A stretch of DNA of 46,702 nt, from NCBI GenBank assembly GCA_964542425.1, contig CAZIUB010000076.1, forward strand, positions 1-46,702. The letters run 5' to 3'. Position numbers and translations under genes: made by a program. The notes under the pieces were generated by a model, which was given only the letters and a program-made list of their open reading frames with translations, was not told the DNA's origin and searched no databases. Of the stretch, positions 27,085 to 36,162 are shown piece by piece; position 1 is the stretch's first letter, and every line of letters begins with the position of its first letter. This stretch comes from Dongia_A sp964542425 (GTDB lineage Bacteria > Pseudomonadota > Alphaproteobacteria > Dongiales > Dongiaceae).

Positions 27085-28533
27085 TCAGCCCAGCAGCCGC
27101 GCGACGCCCTGGAACCAGGCGACCAGCGGTGGTGGCAAATAGAGTCCGGCCGCCAGCACCAATGCCAGATGCGCGAACAAGGGCGCGGTCGTCGCCTGGA
27201 TGGGCTTGGTGCCGCCTACCGGCTCGCCGAAGGCGAGCTCGCCCAGCCGCAGGAACAACGCGCCGAAACCGATCAGGATCCCGGCGGCCAGCGGCAGGGC
27301 GAGCAGCGGCTGGCGCGCCATGGTCGAGGTGACGACCAGGAATTCGCTCATGAAAATCCCCATTGGCGGCAAACCGGCGATTGCCGCCACACCCAGCACC
27401 AGGCCCCAGCCCAGCGCCGGGTGGGAATGGGTGAGGCCGCGAATGTCGGCGATTTTCTGCGTGCCCTTGACCTGGGCGATGTGGCCGACGGCGAAAAAAA
27501 TCGCCGATTTGGTCAGGCTGTGCATGGTCATGTGCAGGAGGCCGGCGAAATTGGCCAAGGGCCCGCCCAACCCGAAGGCAAACGCGATCAGTCCCATGTG
27601 CTCGATCGAGGAATAGGCGAACAACCGCTTGATATCGCGCCTCCGGTAGAGCATGAACCCGGCGAAGATCAGCGACGTCATGCCCATGGTCATCATCAGC
27701 GGTCCCGGCGGAATCGCCTCGGGATTGGCGGCCAGCAGCATCTTGAAGCGCAGCACCGCGTAGAGCGCCACGTTCAGCAGCAGGCCGGAGAGGACCGCCG
27801 AAATCGGCGTCGGGCCCTCGGCATGGGCGTCCGGCAGCCAGGCATGCACGGGGGCGAGCCCGACCTTGGTGCCGTAGCCCAGCAGCAGGAACACGAAGGC
27901 GAGATTGAGGAGGGGTGCGTCGAATTCGCCGGCCCGTCCGATCATGACGCTCCATGCCATCGCCGAAAGCCCCTCGCCGATCACGGGGAGTGCCGCCATG
28001 TAGACCAGGATGGTGCCGAACAGCGCCAGCGCGATGCCGACACTGCCCAGGATGAAGTACTTCCAGGCCGCCTCCAGCGCCTCGTGCGTCCGATAGATGC
28101 CGACCATGATCACGGTGCTCAGCGTGGCCAGTTCCACCGCCACCCACATGACGCCGATGTTGTTGGCGCACAACGCCAGGTTCATGCCGAACATCATCAG
28201 CTGGTAGATCGCGTGATAGAAGCGCAGATAGGAAGGGGTCAGCTTTCCGGTCTCCAATTCGTGCCCGATATAGCTCGCGCTGAACACGCTGGTGGTGAAG
28301 CCGACGAAAGTGTTGAGCGCGATGAAGACCACGTTCAGATCATCGACCAGCAGGTAATCGCCGGGCGAGGGCCGGTCCAGGAACAACAACAATGCCGAGG
28401 CCAGGGTGGCGAGGCTCGCGATCATGTTCACCCTCGCCGAAACCCGGTAATCGACGATGAGCGCCAACAGCGCGGCGCTGGCCAGCGGAATGGCCAAGAT
28501 CAGCGACAGGGCGCTGGCATCCGCGGGGATCAA
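27085..28533 (-). CDS. hyfF: HyfF/NuoN-like proton-pumping membrane subunit
   Basis: This 482-residue antiporter-like subunit has about 14 membrane helices. The charged residues needed for proton translocation in the Mrp/NuoLMN superfamily are present: Glu in MWVAVELATL, Lys in GYGTKVGLAPVHAWLPDAH, and Lys and His in HMTMHSLTKSAIFF. The sequence looks intact. It overlaps the hyfE-like gene by four bases and is followed by hyfG after 17 bases. Confidence 0.92.
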   Translation of the reverse strand: MIPADASALSLILAIPLASAALLALIVDYRVSARVNMIASLATLASALLLFLDRPSPGDYLLVDDLNVVFIALNTFVGFTTSVFSASYIGHELETGKLTPSYLRFYHAIYQLMMFGMNLALCANNIGVMWVAVELATLSTVIMVGIYRTHEALEAAWKYFILGSVGIALALFGTILVYMAALPVIGEGLSAMAWSVMIGRAGEFDAPLLNLAFVFLLLGYGTKVGLAPVHAWLPDAHAEGPTPISAVLSGLLLNVALYAVLRFKMLLAANPEAIPPGPLMMTMGMTSLIFAGFMLYRRRDIKRLFAYSSIEHMGLIAFAFGLGGPLANFAGLLHMTMHSLTKSAIFFAVGHIAQVKGTQKIADIRGLTHSHPALGWGLVLGVAAIAGLPPMGIFMSEFLVVTSTMARQPLLALPLAAGILIGFGALFLRLGELAFGEPVGGTKPIQATTAPLFAHLALVLAAGLYLPPPLVAWFQGVARLLG

Positions 28534-29195
28534 CGCTGCTCTCCCCGGTAGCGGTCCAGCGCCCGCACATCGACGGTGTCGAAGCGCTCGCGGATGCGAA
28601 ACAGGAACACGCCGATGACGATGAAAGCGATCAAGACCGAAAAGGCGACGCTGATTTCCACCACCAGCGGCATGCCACGGGCACCGGCGGCGGCCAGGAT
28701 CAGTCCATTTTCCAGCGACATGAAGCCGACGATCTGGCTAACCGCGTTGCGGCGCGTCACCATCATCAAGAGGCCCAGGAGCACGACCGAGAGCGCGAAG
28801 GCCAGATCCTCGCGCGCCAGCGGATCGGCGCCAGGCGTGACCCGCAGCATCACCACCATCGACAGCGCGACCAGCCCGATCCCACCCAGCATGGCCAGGC
28901 CGACACCGACCACGTTCTCGATCTCGCGATGGATGCCGAGCCGGGTCACGATGCGCCGCAGCGCGATCGGGATCGCCAGCCCCTTGAAGAGAAGAGCAAT
29001 GAGCGCGGTCACGTAGAGATGCGGGGCTTCTTGCGCCCAGGCCTGCCAGGCGACCGAAAGGGCGAGGACGATCGCGTGCAGCGCGTAGGTCCGCAGCAAG
29101 GCCGACATCCGGTCCTGGTAGAGCAGCATGAAGCTGACCAGGACCAAGCCGCCGGCCAAGAGATGCGCGAGATCGAAGGTCAGACCGCGCATCAT
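28530..29195 (-). CDS. hyfE: HyfE-like membrane subunit
   Basis: This 221-residue protein has about seven hydrophobic segments. The C-terminal half is NuoK-like, with the conserved Glu in GFMSLENGLILAAAG (residue 162). The N-terminal part corresponds to the extra helices of HyfE. It links the antiporter-like subunits to the membrane arm. The start at MMRGLTFD shares ATGA with the stop of the hyfC-like gene. Confidence 0.88.
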   Translation of the reverse strand: MMRGLTFDLAHLLAGGLVLVSFMLLYQDRMSALLRTYALHAIVLALSVAWQAWAQEAPHLYVTALIALLFKGLAIPIALRRIVTRLGIHREIENVVGVGLAMLGGIGLVALSMVVMLRVTPGADPLAREDLAFALSVVLLGLLMMVTRRNAVSQIVGFMSLENGLILAAAGARGMPLVVEISVAFSVLIAFIVIGVFLFRIRERFDTVDVRALDRYRGEQR

Positions 29196-30148
29196 AGGGA
29201 CCGCGACACGAACAGCAGCAGCGTGCCGAGCAGGCCCAGCATCAACGCCACGCCCAGGAAATCCGGCACCCGGAACACCCGCATCTTGGCAATCGAGGTC
29301 TCGAACCATGCCAGCAGGAATCCGAAGGCCGCCAGCTTGCCGAGATAGGCGGCGGCGCCAAGCGCGTAGGCCGCCAGCTCGGCTCCACCCCGCGCCATGC
29401 CCCAGGGCACGAACAGGCAGCCGATCAGGGAAACGTAGAGCAGCAGCTTCAAGGAAGCCGCCAGATCGATCATGGCCAAGTGCCGGCCGGAATATTCCAG
29501 CACCATGGCCTCGTGCACCATGGTCAATTCCAAATGCGTCGCCGGATTGTCCACGGGAATGCGGGCGTTTTCCGCCAGCGCCACGATGACCAGCGCCACC
29601 AGCGCCATGCCGAGCGAAACCCGCAAGCCCACCGCCGAAGAAGCCATGAAGGATGCGATCGAGGACAATTGCGTCGATCCCGCGACCAGCGCCACCACGA
29701 ACACGATCATCAGCATCGCCGGCTCGGCCAATGAGGCGAACAGCATCTCGCGGCTGGATCCGATGCCGCCAAACGCCGTTCCCACGTCCAGCCCGGCGAG
29801 CGCCAGAAAAAAGCGCGCGCTGCCGAGAAGCGCGATGATGGCGATCAAATCGGCCGACCAGGAGAAGGTGAGCCCAGTGGCGAAGGTCGGGACGAGGGCG
29901 GCCGCCACCCAGGTCGCGGCGAAAATCATGTAGGGTGCCGAGCGGAACAGCCACGAGGCGTTGGGCGCCAGTACCACCTCCTTACGCAAGAGCCGGGCGA
30001 GATCGCGATAGGGCTGCGACAGGGGCGGTCCTTGGCGACGCAGCAGGCGCGCCTTCGACTTGCGCACGAAGCCGGTCAGGAGCGGCGCCAGCAACAGCAC
30101 CAGCGCCATTTGCGCGCCCTGTACCAGAAGATCCTGGATCAGTTCCAT
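29192..30148 (-). CDS. hyfC: HyfC/NuoH-like membrane subunit
   Basis: This 318-residue NuoH-type subunit anchors the soluble arm and forms the entry of the redox-driven conformational wave. Acidic residues typical of the family are seen in ALAENARIPVDNPATHLELTMVHEAMVLEYSG, along with about eight membrane helices. The start at 30148 (MELIQDLLVQG) overlaps the hyfB-like gene by ten bases. Confidence 0.9.
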   Translation of the reverse strand: MELIQDLLVQGAQMALVLLLAPLLTGFVRKSKARLLRRQGPPLSQPYRDLARLLRKEVVLAPNASWLFRSAPYMIFAATWVAAALVPTFATGLTFSWSADLIAIIALLGSARFFLALAGLDVGTAFGGIGSSREMLFASLAEPAMLMIVFVVALVAGSTQLSSIASFMASSAVGLRVSLGMALVALVIVALAENARIPVDNPATHLELTMVHEAMVLEYSGRHLAMIDLAASLKLLLYVSLIGCLFVPWGMARGGAELAAYALGAAAYLGKLAAFGFLLAWFETSIAKMRVFRVPDFLGVALMLGLLGTLLLFVSRSL

Positions 30149-32145
30149 AGCGCGAGCACCGCGAGGAGGAGGATCAGCGCCGCGAAGACCAGCGCCAAAT
30201 AGCGCCGGATGGTCAGGAACTGCAATTCGTTCAACCTGCCGGCGACGACGCCCACCCAAACGCCGATCGGGGCATAGAACCATTCCCAAATGAGGTCGCG
30301 GGTCTCGATTTCGAAGCGCGCGGGGCGCGTGTCGCCGGGCGGGGGCAGATCGACCTGCTCGCGCGCCCGCAGCAACAGCGTGCCGAACAGGCGCCGGATC
30401 GGCTGGGCGAAGCCATTGGCGGAATATTGCGTGGCCGGGCTCGGATCGGGGAATCCGCAATCCCAGGCATCGGAAACGCGGATCCGGCGCGAGGCCAGGC
30501 GGTGGATGGCGAGCGCGGCCGTGCCAGCGGCAAGTGTCATGAACAGGAAAACCAGGAGCCCGTTATAGCTTGCCTGGTCTCTGGCGATCGGGACCAAGGT
30601 CAGCCAAGCCTCGCCCGATTGCGGCGCCAGCGTCGCCCCGGCGAGCGGCCCGATCGCCGGTTGCAGCCAATCGATCACCGGTCCGGGGATGATTCCGAGG
30701 ATTGCGCACAAGGCGGCAAGCGATACCAGTGCCGATCGCTGCCAGGGATCGACCTCCACGGCCCCTGCGGCCGCGTCCGAACGCGCGCGACCCAAGCACG
30801 CGATGCCGAAGGCGCGCACGAAGCAGGCCCCGGCCAGGGCCGCCGCCAAGGCAAGGAGCACGCCAGCGGCCGGGATGATGAGCTTCAAGCTCCACAGCGG
30901 AATCCGCGGGCTTTGCAAGATGGCCTGGAAGATCAGCCATTCGGAGGCAAATCCGTTGAGCGGCGGCAGCGCGGAAATCGCAGCCGCGCCGATCAGGAAG
31001 CAGACGCTGGTCACCTTCATCCGGTTGACGAGGCCGCCCAGGCGCTCGATATCCTTGATGCCGGTAGCACTCAAAATGGCGCCGGCAACGCCGAACAGCA
31101 GTGTCTTCATCACCGCGTGGTTGAGCGCGTGCAGCAGCACGGCACTCATGGCAAGTGCGGCGGCGAGCGTCATCGAATTGGCGCGAAAGGCGAGCGCCAG
31201 ACCAAGGCCCACGAAGATCGCGCCCACGTTCTCGATCGTGGAGTAGGCAAGCAACCGCTTCAGATCGCGCTGCATCAGGCCCTGCAGCACGCCAAGCACG
31301 GCGCTCAGCCCGCCCAGGACCAGCAGCGGCAGCGACCACCACCAAGATGGCGCGCCGGCAAGATCGAACAGCAGGCGCAGAATTGCGTAGATGGCGATCT
31401 TGGTCATGACGCCGCTGAGCAGGCCCGAGACGTGGGCGGGTGCCGCCGGATGGGCGAGCGGTAGCCACACATGAAGCGGCGCCAGGCCGGCCTTCGATCC
31501 GGCGCCGATCAGGACCAGGCACAAAATGGCCGCCGCCGCGGCCTCACCGGGCTCGCGCTCGCGAATCGCAGCGAAGGCGTAATCGCCACCGGACCCGGCC
31601 AGCAAGCCGAAGGCCAGCAACAGGCACAGGGTGCCGAAACTGGCCATCGCCAGATAGATGAAGGCCGCGCGCCGATTCTCGGGGTTGCGATGGTGCGCCA
31701 GCACCAGCGCCCAGGAGGAAAGCGACATGAATTCCCAGGACAGCAGGAACGTGAAGGCGTCCTGGGCCAGCACGACCAGATTGAGGGCGGCCAGAAAGAC
31801 CGGAAAGAAGGGCAGGACGCGCTCGGGCGATGTTTCGTGACGGCCATTGCCCAGCGCGAACAGGCTGGACGCGGCGCCACCCAGATTGACGATGACCAGG
31901 AAAAAGGCGGAAAGCGCGTCGATCCCGAGGCGCGCGCCGAGCCATGGCAGGCCGAGCGGCAAAATCACGGCCTGGGGCTCGGCGCTCAAGAGCGGCAGGG
32001 TATTGATCAGGCCCACGACGCAAATGATCAGGCTGGCGCCATAGACCAGCGGCGTGGCGCGCGGAGCCCGCCCGCGCCCGGCCGCCGCCGACCCGATTGC
32101 AATCAAGGCGCCGACGCAGCCCAGCGCGATCCAGACCGCGTTCAT
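30139..32145 (-). CDS. hyfB: HyfB/NuoL-like proton-pumping membrane subunit
   Basis: This 668-residue antiporter-like subunit is the first gene of the complex. Functional charged residues include Glu in LLSWEFMSLSSW, Lys in GAGSKAGLAPLHVWLPLAH, and Lys/His in LHALNHAVMKTLLF. The long C-terminal extension, with a lateral helix-like region and a final membrane segment (YLALVFAALILLLAVLAL), is HyfB-like. The start is set at MNAVWIALG (32145); an in-frame upstream start at 32199 precedes a charged segment not expected in the family. Confidence 0.9.
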   Translation of the reverse strand: MNAVWIALGCVGALIAIGSAAAGRGRAPRATPLVYGASLIICVVGLINTLPLLSAEPQAVILPLGLPWLGARLGIDALSAFFLVIVNLGGAASSLFALGNGRHETSPERVLPFFPVFLAALNLVVLAQDAFTFLLSWEFMSLSSWALVLAHHRNPENRRAAFIYLAMASFGTLCLLLAFGLLAGSGGDYAFAAIREREPGEAAAAAILCLVLIGAGSKAGLAPLHVWLPLAHPAAPAHVSGLLSGVMTKIAIYAILRLLFDLAGAPSWWWSLPLLVLGGLSAVLGVLQGLMQRDLKRLLAYSTIENVGAIFVGLGLALAFRANSMTLAAALAMSAVLLHALNHAVMKTLLFGVAGAILSATGIKDIERLGGLVNRMKVTSVCFLIGAAAISALPPLNGFASEWLIFQAILQSPRIPLWSLKLIIPAAGVLLALAAALAGACFVRAFGIACLGRARSDAAAGAVEVDPWQRSALVSLAALCAILGIIPGPVIDWLQPAIGPLAGATLAPQSGEAWLTLVPIARDQASYNGLLVFLFMTLAAGTAALAIHRLASRRIRVSDAWDCGFPDPSPATQYSANGFAQPIRRLFGTLLLRAREQVDLPPPGDTRPARFEIETRDLIWEWFYAPIGVWVGVVAGRLNELQFLTIRRYLALVFAALILLLAVLALWN

Positions 32146-32358
32146 CCGTGGCGGCGTTCGGCGGATCGCGTCATGAACCCCCCCATCGGCGATTGCCAAT
32201 ACTAGCCGTCATCAAATCGTCGCGAACCTATCGCCCCCCTGGCCTAGTGTCAAAAAAGGACGGAATCGATTCGCCCTCGATCTGGCTTGCCTTTGCGTCC
32301 GGGGGTGATTCTGGTGCAGGGTGCCCTCTCGTCGGTGAACCTCTTCGCACCTGAAAGA

Positions 32359-32964
32359 ATGGCGCGACCGCAACAATTGGCATTCCGCGATTCGGTTGGG
32401 CTCTGGGGCCGGCTGCGGCGCTTGCTGCGCTACCGGCTGGTCGTTCCGATGATGCGCGGCCGGCATGCCCCCGAACATAGGGCCAAGGGCGTCATGGTCG
32501 GCCTTTCCTGGGCGTTCACCCCCACTTTCGGCATCCAGATGCCGTTGGTTTTCGGAACCTGGATCATTACCCGCCGGCTGCTGAACTGGGATTTCAGCCT
32601 GATCCAGGGACTTGCCTGGACCTGGGCCATGAACGTGTTTACCGCACTTCCCTGCTATTATGTCTTCTTCATCACCGGGCAGTTGATGCTGGGGCGGTGG
32701 GACGACATCAGCGGCTATGATTCCTTCCTTGCCTTGTTCCAGGCCTCGTTCACCGAAGGGCAAAACGTCTGGGAACGGGTGGGTACCGTGGCCGCGATCG
32801 TGTTCCTGGATTGGGGCCTGGCCATGTGGGTGGGTGCGCTGCCCTGGTCGGCGCTCGCTGCTTGGCTCGGCTATACGTTGGGCTTGCGCTTCGTGCGGCA
32901 GTACCGGCGAATGCGCGCCGAGCGCATGGCCAAGCGTGCCGCCGCCCGCCAGGCTGCTTATTAG
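32359..32964 (+). CDS. DUF2062 membrane protein
   Basis: This 201-residue protein has three to four hydrophobic segments, and the DUF2062 signature is seen in AKGVMVGLSWAFTPTFGIQ and WTWAMNVFTALPCYY. The C-terminus is strongly basic (RRMRAERMAKRAAARQ). Function is unknown; the family occurs widely in alphaproteobacteria. The start ATG at 32359 (MARPQQL) is preferred to 32287, as the latter adds a leader not seen in such proteins. Confidence 0.82.
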   Translation: MARPQQLAFRDSVGLWGRLRRLLRYRLVVPMMRGRHAPEHRAKGVMVGLSWAFTPTFGIQMPLVFGTWIITRRLLNWDFSLIQGLAWTWAMNVFTALPCYYVFFITGQLMLGRWDDISGYDSFLALFQASFTEGQNVWERVGTVAAIVFLDWGLAMWVGALPWSALAAWLGYTLGLRFVRQYRRMRAERMAKRAAARQAAY

Positions 32965-33031
32965 CCGATGCTTGTTCGCGTGGCCCCGCTCCGATAGTTT
33001 TCCGCCGGTCGAAAATTTCTCGAGGATGATC

Positions 33032-34414
33032 ATGGCCAGACGCCCAGCCGCCGCCAACCGCGGGGGACCGATCGCCGAGTTGCGGCGGTTCCTTAAATCC
33101 TACCCGGCGACCAAGCAGATCGACGCCTTCCTGGCCGACATGAACGGGGTGCCGCGCGGCAAGCGATTCCCGGTCAACGAGGCGGGCAAGATCTGGAAAT
33201 CGGGCGTGCAATTGCCGTTCTGCCTGTATTTCCTCGATGTGACCGGCGAGGATCTGGACCCCGGCGGCCGCTCCGAGGCGCGCGGCGATCCCGATGGCGA
33301 CGCCCATCCGGTCGAAGGAACGTTGGTCCCGGTGCCCTGGGCTTCCGAGCCCACGGCGCAGGTCCTGCTGACCATGCCCGACCAGCCCAACCAGCCCTGC
33401 CGGGTCGATCCCCGGCAAGTGCTGGGCGATGTGGAGGCGAGGATGCGCAAGCGTGGGCTCCATCCGATGGTGGCGGTCGAGCTCGAGTTCTATCTGATCC
33501 ACCGCAAGCGCGGGCCCTGGGGCGAACCCTTGTCGCCGATCTCGCCTTCGACCGGCGAACCCGACAATTCGCGCCAGCTCTACGCCATCGCCGGGCTCGA
33601 CATCTACGCCGATTTCGTGCGCGCGGTCGCCGATGCCGCCGGCCTGCAACGGGTCCCGGCCTCGACCGCGATCGCCGAGAATTCGCCCGGCCAGTTCGAG
33701 ATCAACCTCTATCACGAGCCCGACGCCATCGCCGCCTGCGATCACGCCATGCTCCTGAAGCGGATCATCAAATCGGTCGCGCCCGGATTCGGCTTCGATG
33801 CCACCTTCATGGCCAAGCCCTATCTCGATCGCGCCGGCAACGGCATGCATGTCCATTGCAGCCTGGTCGATGCCGATGGCAAGAACCTGTTCGACGACGG
33901 CGGCGAGGGTGGAACCAAGCTGTTGCGCCAGGCGGTGGCGGGGTTGGCCCAGACCATGCCCGAGGCGATGGCGCTGTTCGCGCCCAATCTCAATTCCTAT
34001 CGGCGCTACCTGCCGGGCTCGCTGGTGCCGATGCGTGCGTCATGGGGCTACAACAACCGCTCGGTCGCTTTTCGCGTGCCGGCGGGCGAAGGCAAGGCGC
34101 GGCGCATCGAACACAGAATAGCCGGCGCCGATGCCAATCCCCATCTGGCGGTGGCGGCGATTCTTGCCGGCATGTTGCACGGGATCGAGGGCAGGCTCGA
34201 TCCGGGCCCGCCGGCCGAGGGCGATGTCAGCGCGAAGATTGATCCCAAGTTGCCCTTCGAATGGGACACGGCCCTCTCGCGGCTCGCGGCGGCGCGAATC
34301 CTGCCCGATTACCTCGGCGCCGATTATTTGAAGCTCTACGTCGAGGCCAAGCGCGCCGAACAGCGCAAGTTCGCCCGCATTATCTCGCCCCAGGAGCATG
34401 AATGGTATCTGTGA
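33032..34414 (+). CDS. Glutamine synthetase family protein (gamma-glutamylpolyamine synthetase-like)
   Basis: This 460-residue member of the glutamine synthetase fold uses ATP to join glutamate to an amine. The metal and glutamate-site motifs are present: VAVELEFYLI, ENSPGQFEINLYHEPDA, GNGMHVHCSLVDADGKNLF and the ATP-binding NNRSVAFRVPAG. Length and motifs resemble PuuA-type glutamate-putrescine ligases rather than GlnA, and no adenylylation-site Tyr loop is evident. A GAGG box at 33022-33025 favours the ATG at 33032 over 33026. No other polyamine genes are nearby, so the amine substrate is open. Confidence 0.88.
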   Translation: MARRPAAANRGGPIAELRRFLKSYPATKQIDAFLADMNGVPRGKRFPVNEAGKIWKSGVQLPFCLYFLDVTGEDLDPGGRSEARGDPDGDAHPVEGTLVPVPWASEPTAQVLLTMPDQPNQPCRVDPRQVLGDVEARMRKRGLHPMVAVELEFYLIHRKRGPWGEPLSPISPSTGEPDNSRQLYAIAGLDIYADFVRAVADAAGLQRVPASTAIAENSPGQFEINLYHEPDAIAACDHAMLLKRIIKSVAPGFGFDATFMAKPYLDRAGNGMHVHCSLVDADGKNLFDDGGEGGTKLLRQAVAGLAQTMPEAMALFAPNLNSYRRYLPGSLVPMRASWGYNNRSVAFRVPAGEGKARRIEHRIAGADANPHLAVAAILAGMLHGIEGRLDPGPPAEGDVSAKIDPKLPFEWDTALSRLAAARILPDYLGADYLKLYVEAKRAEQRKFARIISPQEHEWYL

Positions 34415-34443
34415 GCGGATGGGCGCCAGCTGATCGCAAGGAA

Positions 34444-35148
34444 TCAATAACGCAGCTTCGGCATCCAATCCGCGCCGCGGCCCTCGGGCGTCAGATCGAG
34501 CACGTTCCATAAGGGCCAGATCATGTCGACGTGGCGGGGCTGCTGGCCCTTCTCGGGGCGCATATAGAGGAGTTCCGAGTGATAGAAGTGGCGGATCTTG
34601 TCCTTCTTGCGATGGAACACGTTGACCACCGGCATCTGGTCGCCATCGGCGGTCTCGCCGAAATAGTCGCGGTTATAGGTGTTGGCCTCCGACGAGAGCA
34701 GGCGCAAATGCGACCAGCCGCGAACGCGGGAAAATTCCATGATGCGCTCGATCGGCGATTTGGCGATCACCACCAGGGCGGCGCGTTCGCCCACATGGCG
34801 GGCCGCGCCATCGAGGCTGTCCAGCATGGCGGTGCACATCGGACAGGGGGCTTTGGCGTTGGGGCCAAACATGAAGCTGTAGGCGATGAGGCTGTCGCGA
34901 TTGCCGAAGAGTTGCGACAGGCGCGCCTTGCCGGGTTTCACGGCCTTCGAGCCGGGGCGGATCTCCTCGAACACGTAATCTTCCTTGGCCGCGCCGCCCA
35001 TGGGGAGCTTGCGCCGGAGCGCGGCGACGGCTTCGGTCTGGCGGCGCAGTTCACGCTCCGCCATCAGCAATTGGTTGCGCGCGCGCCGATAACGCGGGCC
35101 CTCGCCCGGCATGTGAACGCCATGCAGATTGCCGTTTCCCTTGCTCAT
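34444..35148 (-). CDS. DUF899 thioredoxin-like protein
   Basis: This 234-residue protein of the DUF899 thioredoxin-fold family has the redox-like motif CPMC (C102, C105) in APCPMCTAMLD. Typical segments YSFMFGP, VVIAKSPIERI and YNRDYFGE follow, ending in LDLTPEGRGADWMPKLRY. The family often sits with ArsR and AHSA1 genes, as here. Its biochemical role is unknown; a reductase or peroxiredoxin-like role is possible. The start shares ATGA with the TfoX-N gene upstream. Confidence 0.88.
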   Translation of the reverse strand: MSKGNGNLHGVHMPGEGPRYRRARNQLLMAERELRRQTEAVAALRRKLPMGGAAKEDYVFEEIRPGSKAVKPGKARLSQLFGNRDSLIAYSFMFGPNAKAPCPMCTAMLDSLDGAARHVGERAALVVIAKSPIERIMEFSRVRGWSHLRLLSSEANTYNRDYFGETADGDQMPVVNVFHRKKDKIRHFYHSELLYMRPEKGQQPRHVDMIWPLWNVLDLTPEGRGADWMPKLRY

Positions 35149-35495
35149 TTTGTCCTCCCGCGTTTGGTCTTGGGTTTCTTAGGCGGCAGGGTCGCGACGT
35201 GGCTTTTCGCCAAATCGATCCAGCCTTTCATCGATCCGACGTCGCAATCCGAGGCCTCGACTTGAATATAGCCCGACATTTTCTTGCCGCCGCGGATCAT
35301 GGGCGTGGCGCCGGGCCTGGCCAACGCCGCCTGGTCATTCTCCTTGCCCACCCGGAAAAGGAAGCCCTGCTTGAATGTGCCGCACAACATGTGCCCGCTC
35401 CACATGAAGCAGGCGCCGCCGAACATGCGCTTCTCGGCAACGCCCGCGAGAGGCGTCAGGGCCTCGCGCAGGCGATCTTCCGGATTACTCGGCAA
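35145..35495 (-). CDS. TfoX N-terminal domain protein
   Basis: This 116-residue protein has the TfoX-N fold: EKRMFGGACFMWSGHMLCGT, then FRVGKENDQAALARPGATPM and a basic Lys/Arg tail (PPKKPKTKRGRTK). In Haemophilus TfoX the full protein regulates competence, but stand-alone N-domains like this have no proven role. It is coupled by four-base overlap to the DUF899 gene and follows gst by 13 bases. Confidence 0.88.
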   Translation of the reverse strand: MPSNPEDRLREALTPLAGVAEKRMFGGACFMWSGHMLCGTFKQGFLFRVGKENDQAALARPGATPMIRGGKKMSGYIQVEASDCDVGSMKGWIDLAKSHVATLPPKKPKTKRGRTK

Positions 35496-35508
35496 TGGGC
35501 GGTTCGCC

Positions 35509-36162
35509 TCAAGCGGCCTTGGTCCGGCGCCCCACGGCGTCGGGGCTCGACGGCGCGGTCTCGGCCCAGGCCTCGACCAGCCTCATGCGGGCAAAATAAT
35601 CGTTCACGTTCGGAAAGGGCGCCCAATCGAAGGGCACCAGATCCTTGTAGGCTTCCATGCTGATCACCGCGTAATCGACGATGGTGATCCAGGTGCCGAC
35701 CAGGAACTTGTGCTTGGAGACGTGCTCTTCGAGGACGCCGGCGAAGCGAGTCAAACTCTGCGTGGCCGAATCGACCAGTGCCTGGTTCGGCGCACCCATG
35801 TCGAACTTCGGCTTGAACACGGTCTCGAAAACCAGGGTGCCCAGCGCCTTGTTGAAATGCGCCAGTTCCCAGCACTGCCAGCGCGTGACATCGGCGCGAC
35901 CGCGCGGATCGCGGGGCAGCAGGCGCTGGCCCTCATGGCGATCGCAGAGATATTGGTTGATGGCATTGGATTCCCAGAGCGTGAAATCGCCGTCGGTCAG
36001 GCAAGGCACCATGCCATTGGGGTTGCGGGCACGGTATTCGGCCTGGGCGAGATCGCCGTCGAGAATACCCAGATATTGCCTCTCGATCTGGATGCCCAGA
36101 TCGTTGACGACGGCTTCGACCTTGCGGCAATTGGATGAGCCGATGACGGTAAAGAGCTTCAT
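35509..36162 (-). CDS. Glutathione S-transferase family protein
   Basis: This 217-residue GST has N-terminal thioredoxin fold FTVIGSSNCRKVEAVV (Ser9/Ser10 or Cys12 as catalytic candidates), cis-Pro in NGMVPCLTDGDF, and WESNAI for glutathione binding. A helical domain has FLVGTWITIVDYAVI. It resembles the theta/phi-like bacterial GSTs. The start MKLFTV at 36162 overlaps the SRPBCC gene by four bases, so it belongs to the same operon. Confidence 0.9.
   Translation of the reverse strand: MKLFTVIGSSNCRKVEAVVNDLGIQIERQYLGILDGDLAQAEYRARNPNGMVPCLTDGDFTLWESNAINQYLCDRHEGQRLLPRDPRGRADVTRWQCWELAHFNKALGTLVFETVFKPKFDMGAPNQALVDSATQSLTRFAGVLEEHVSKHKFLVGTWITIVDYAVISMEAYKDLVPFDWAPFPNVNDYFARMRLVEAWAETAPSSPDAVGRRTKAA

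Noticed and set aside
26088..28171. Upstream extension of the HyfG frame into hyfF (869 codons)
   Set aside because: The extension is Arg/Gly/His-rich and antiparallel to no known domain. The start at 27067 gives a family-like N-terminus, and hyfF occupies the region in another frame.
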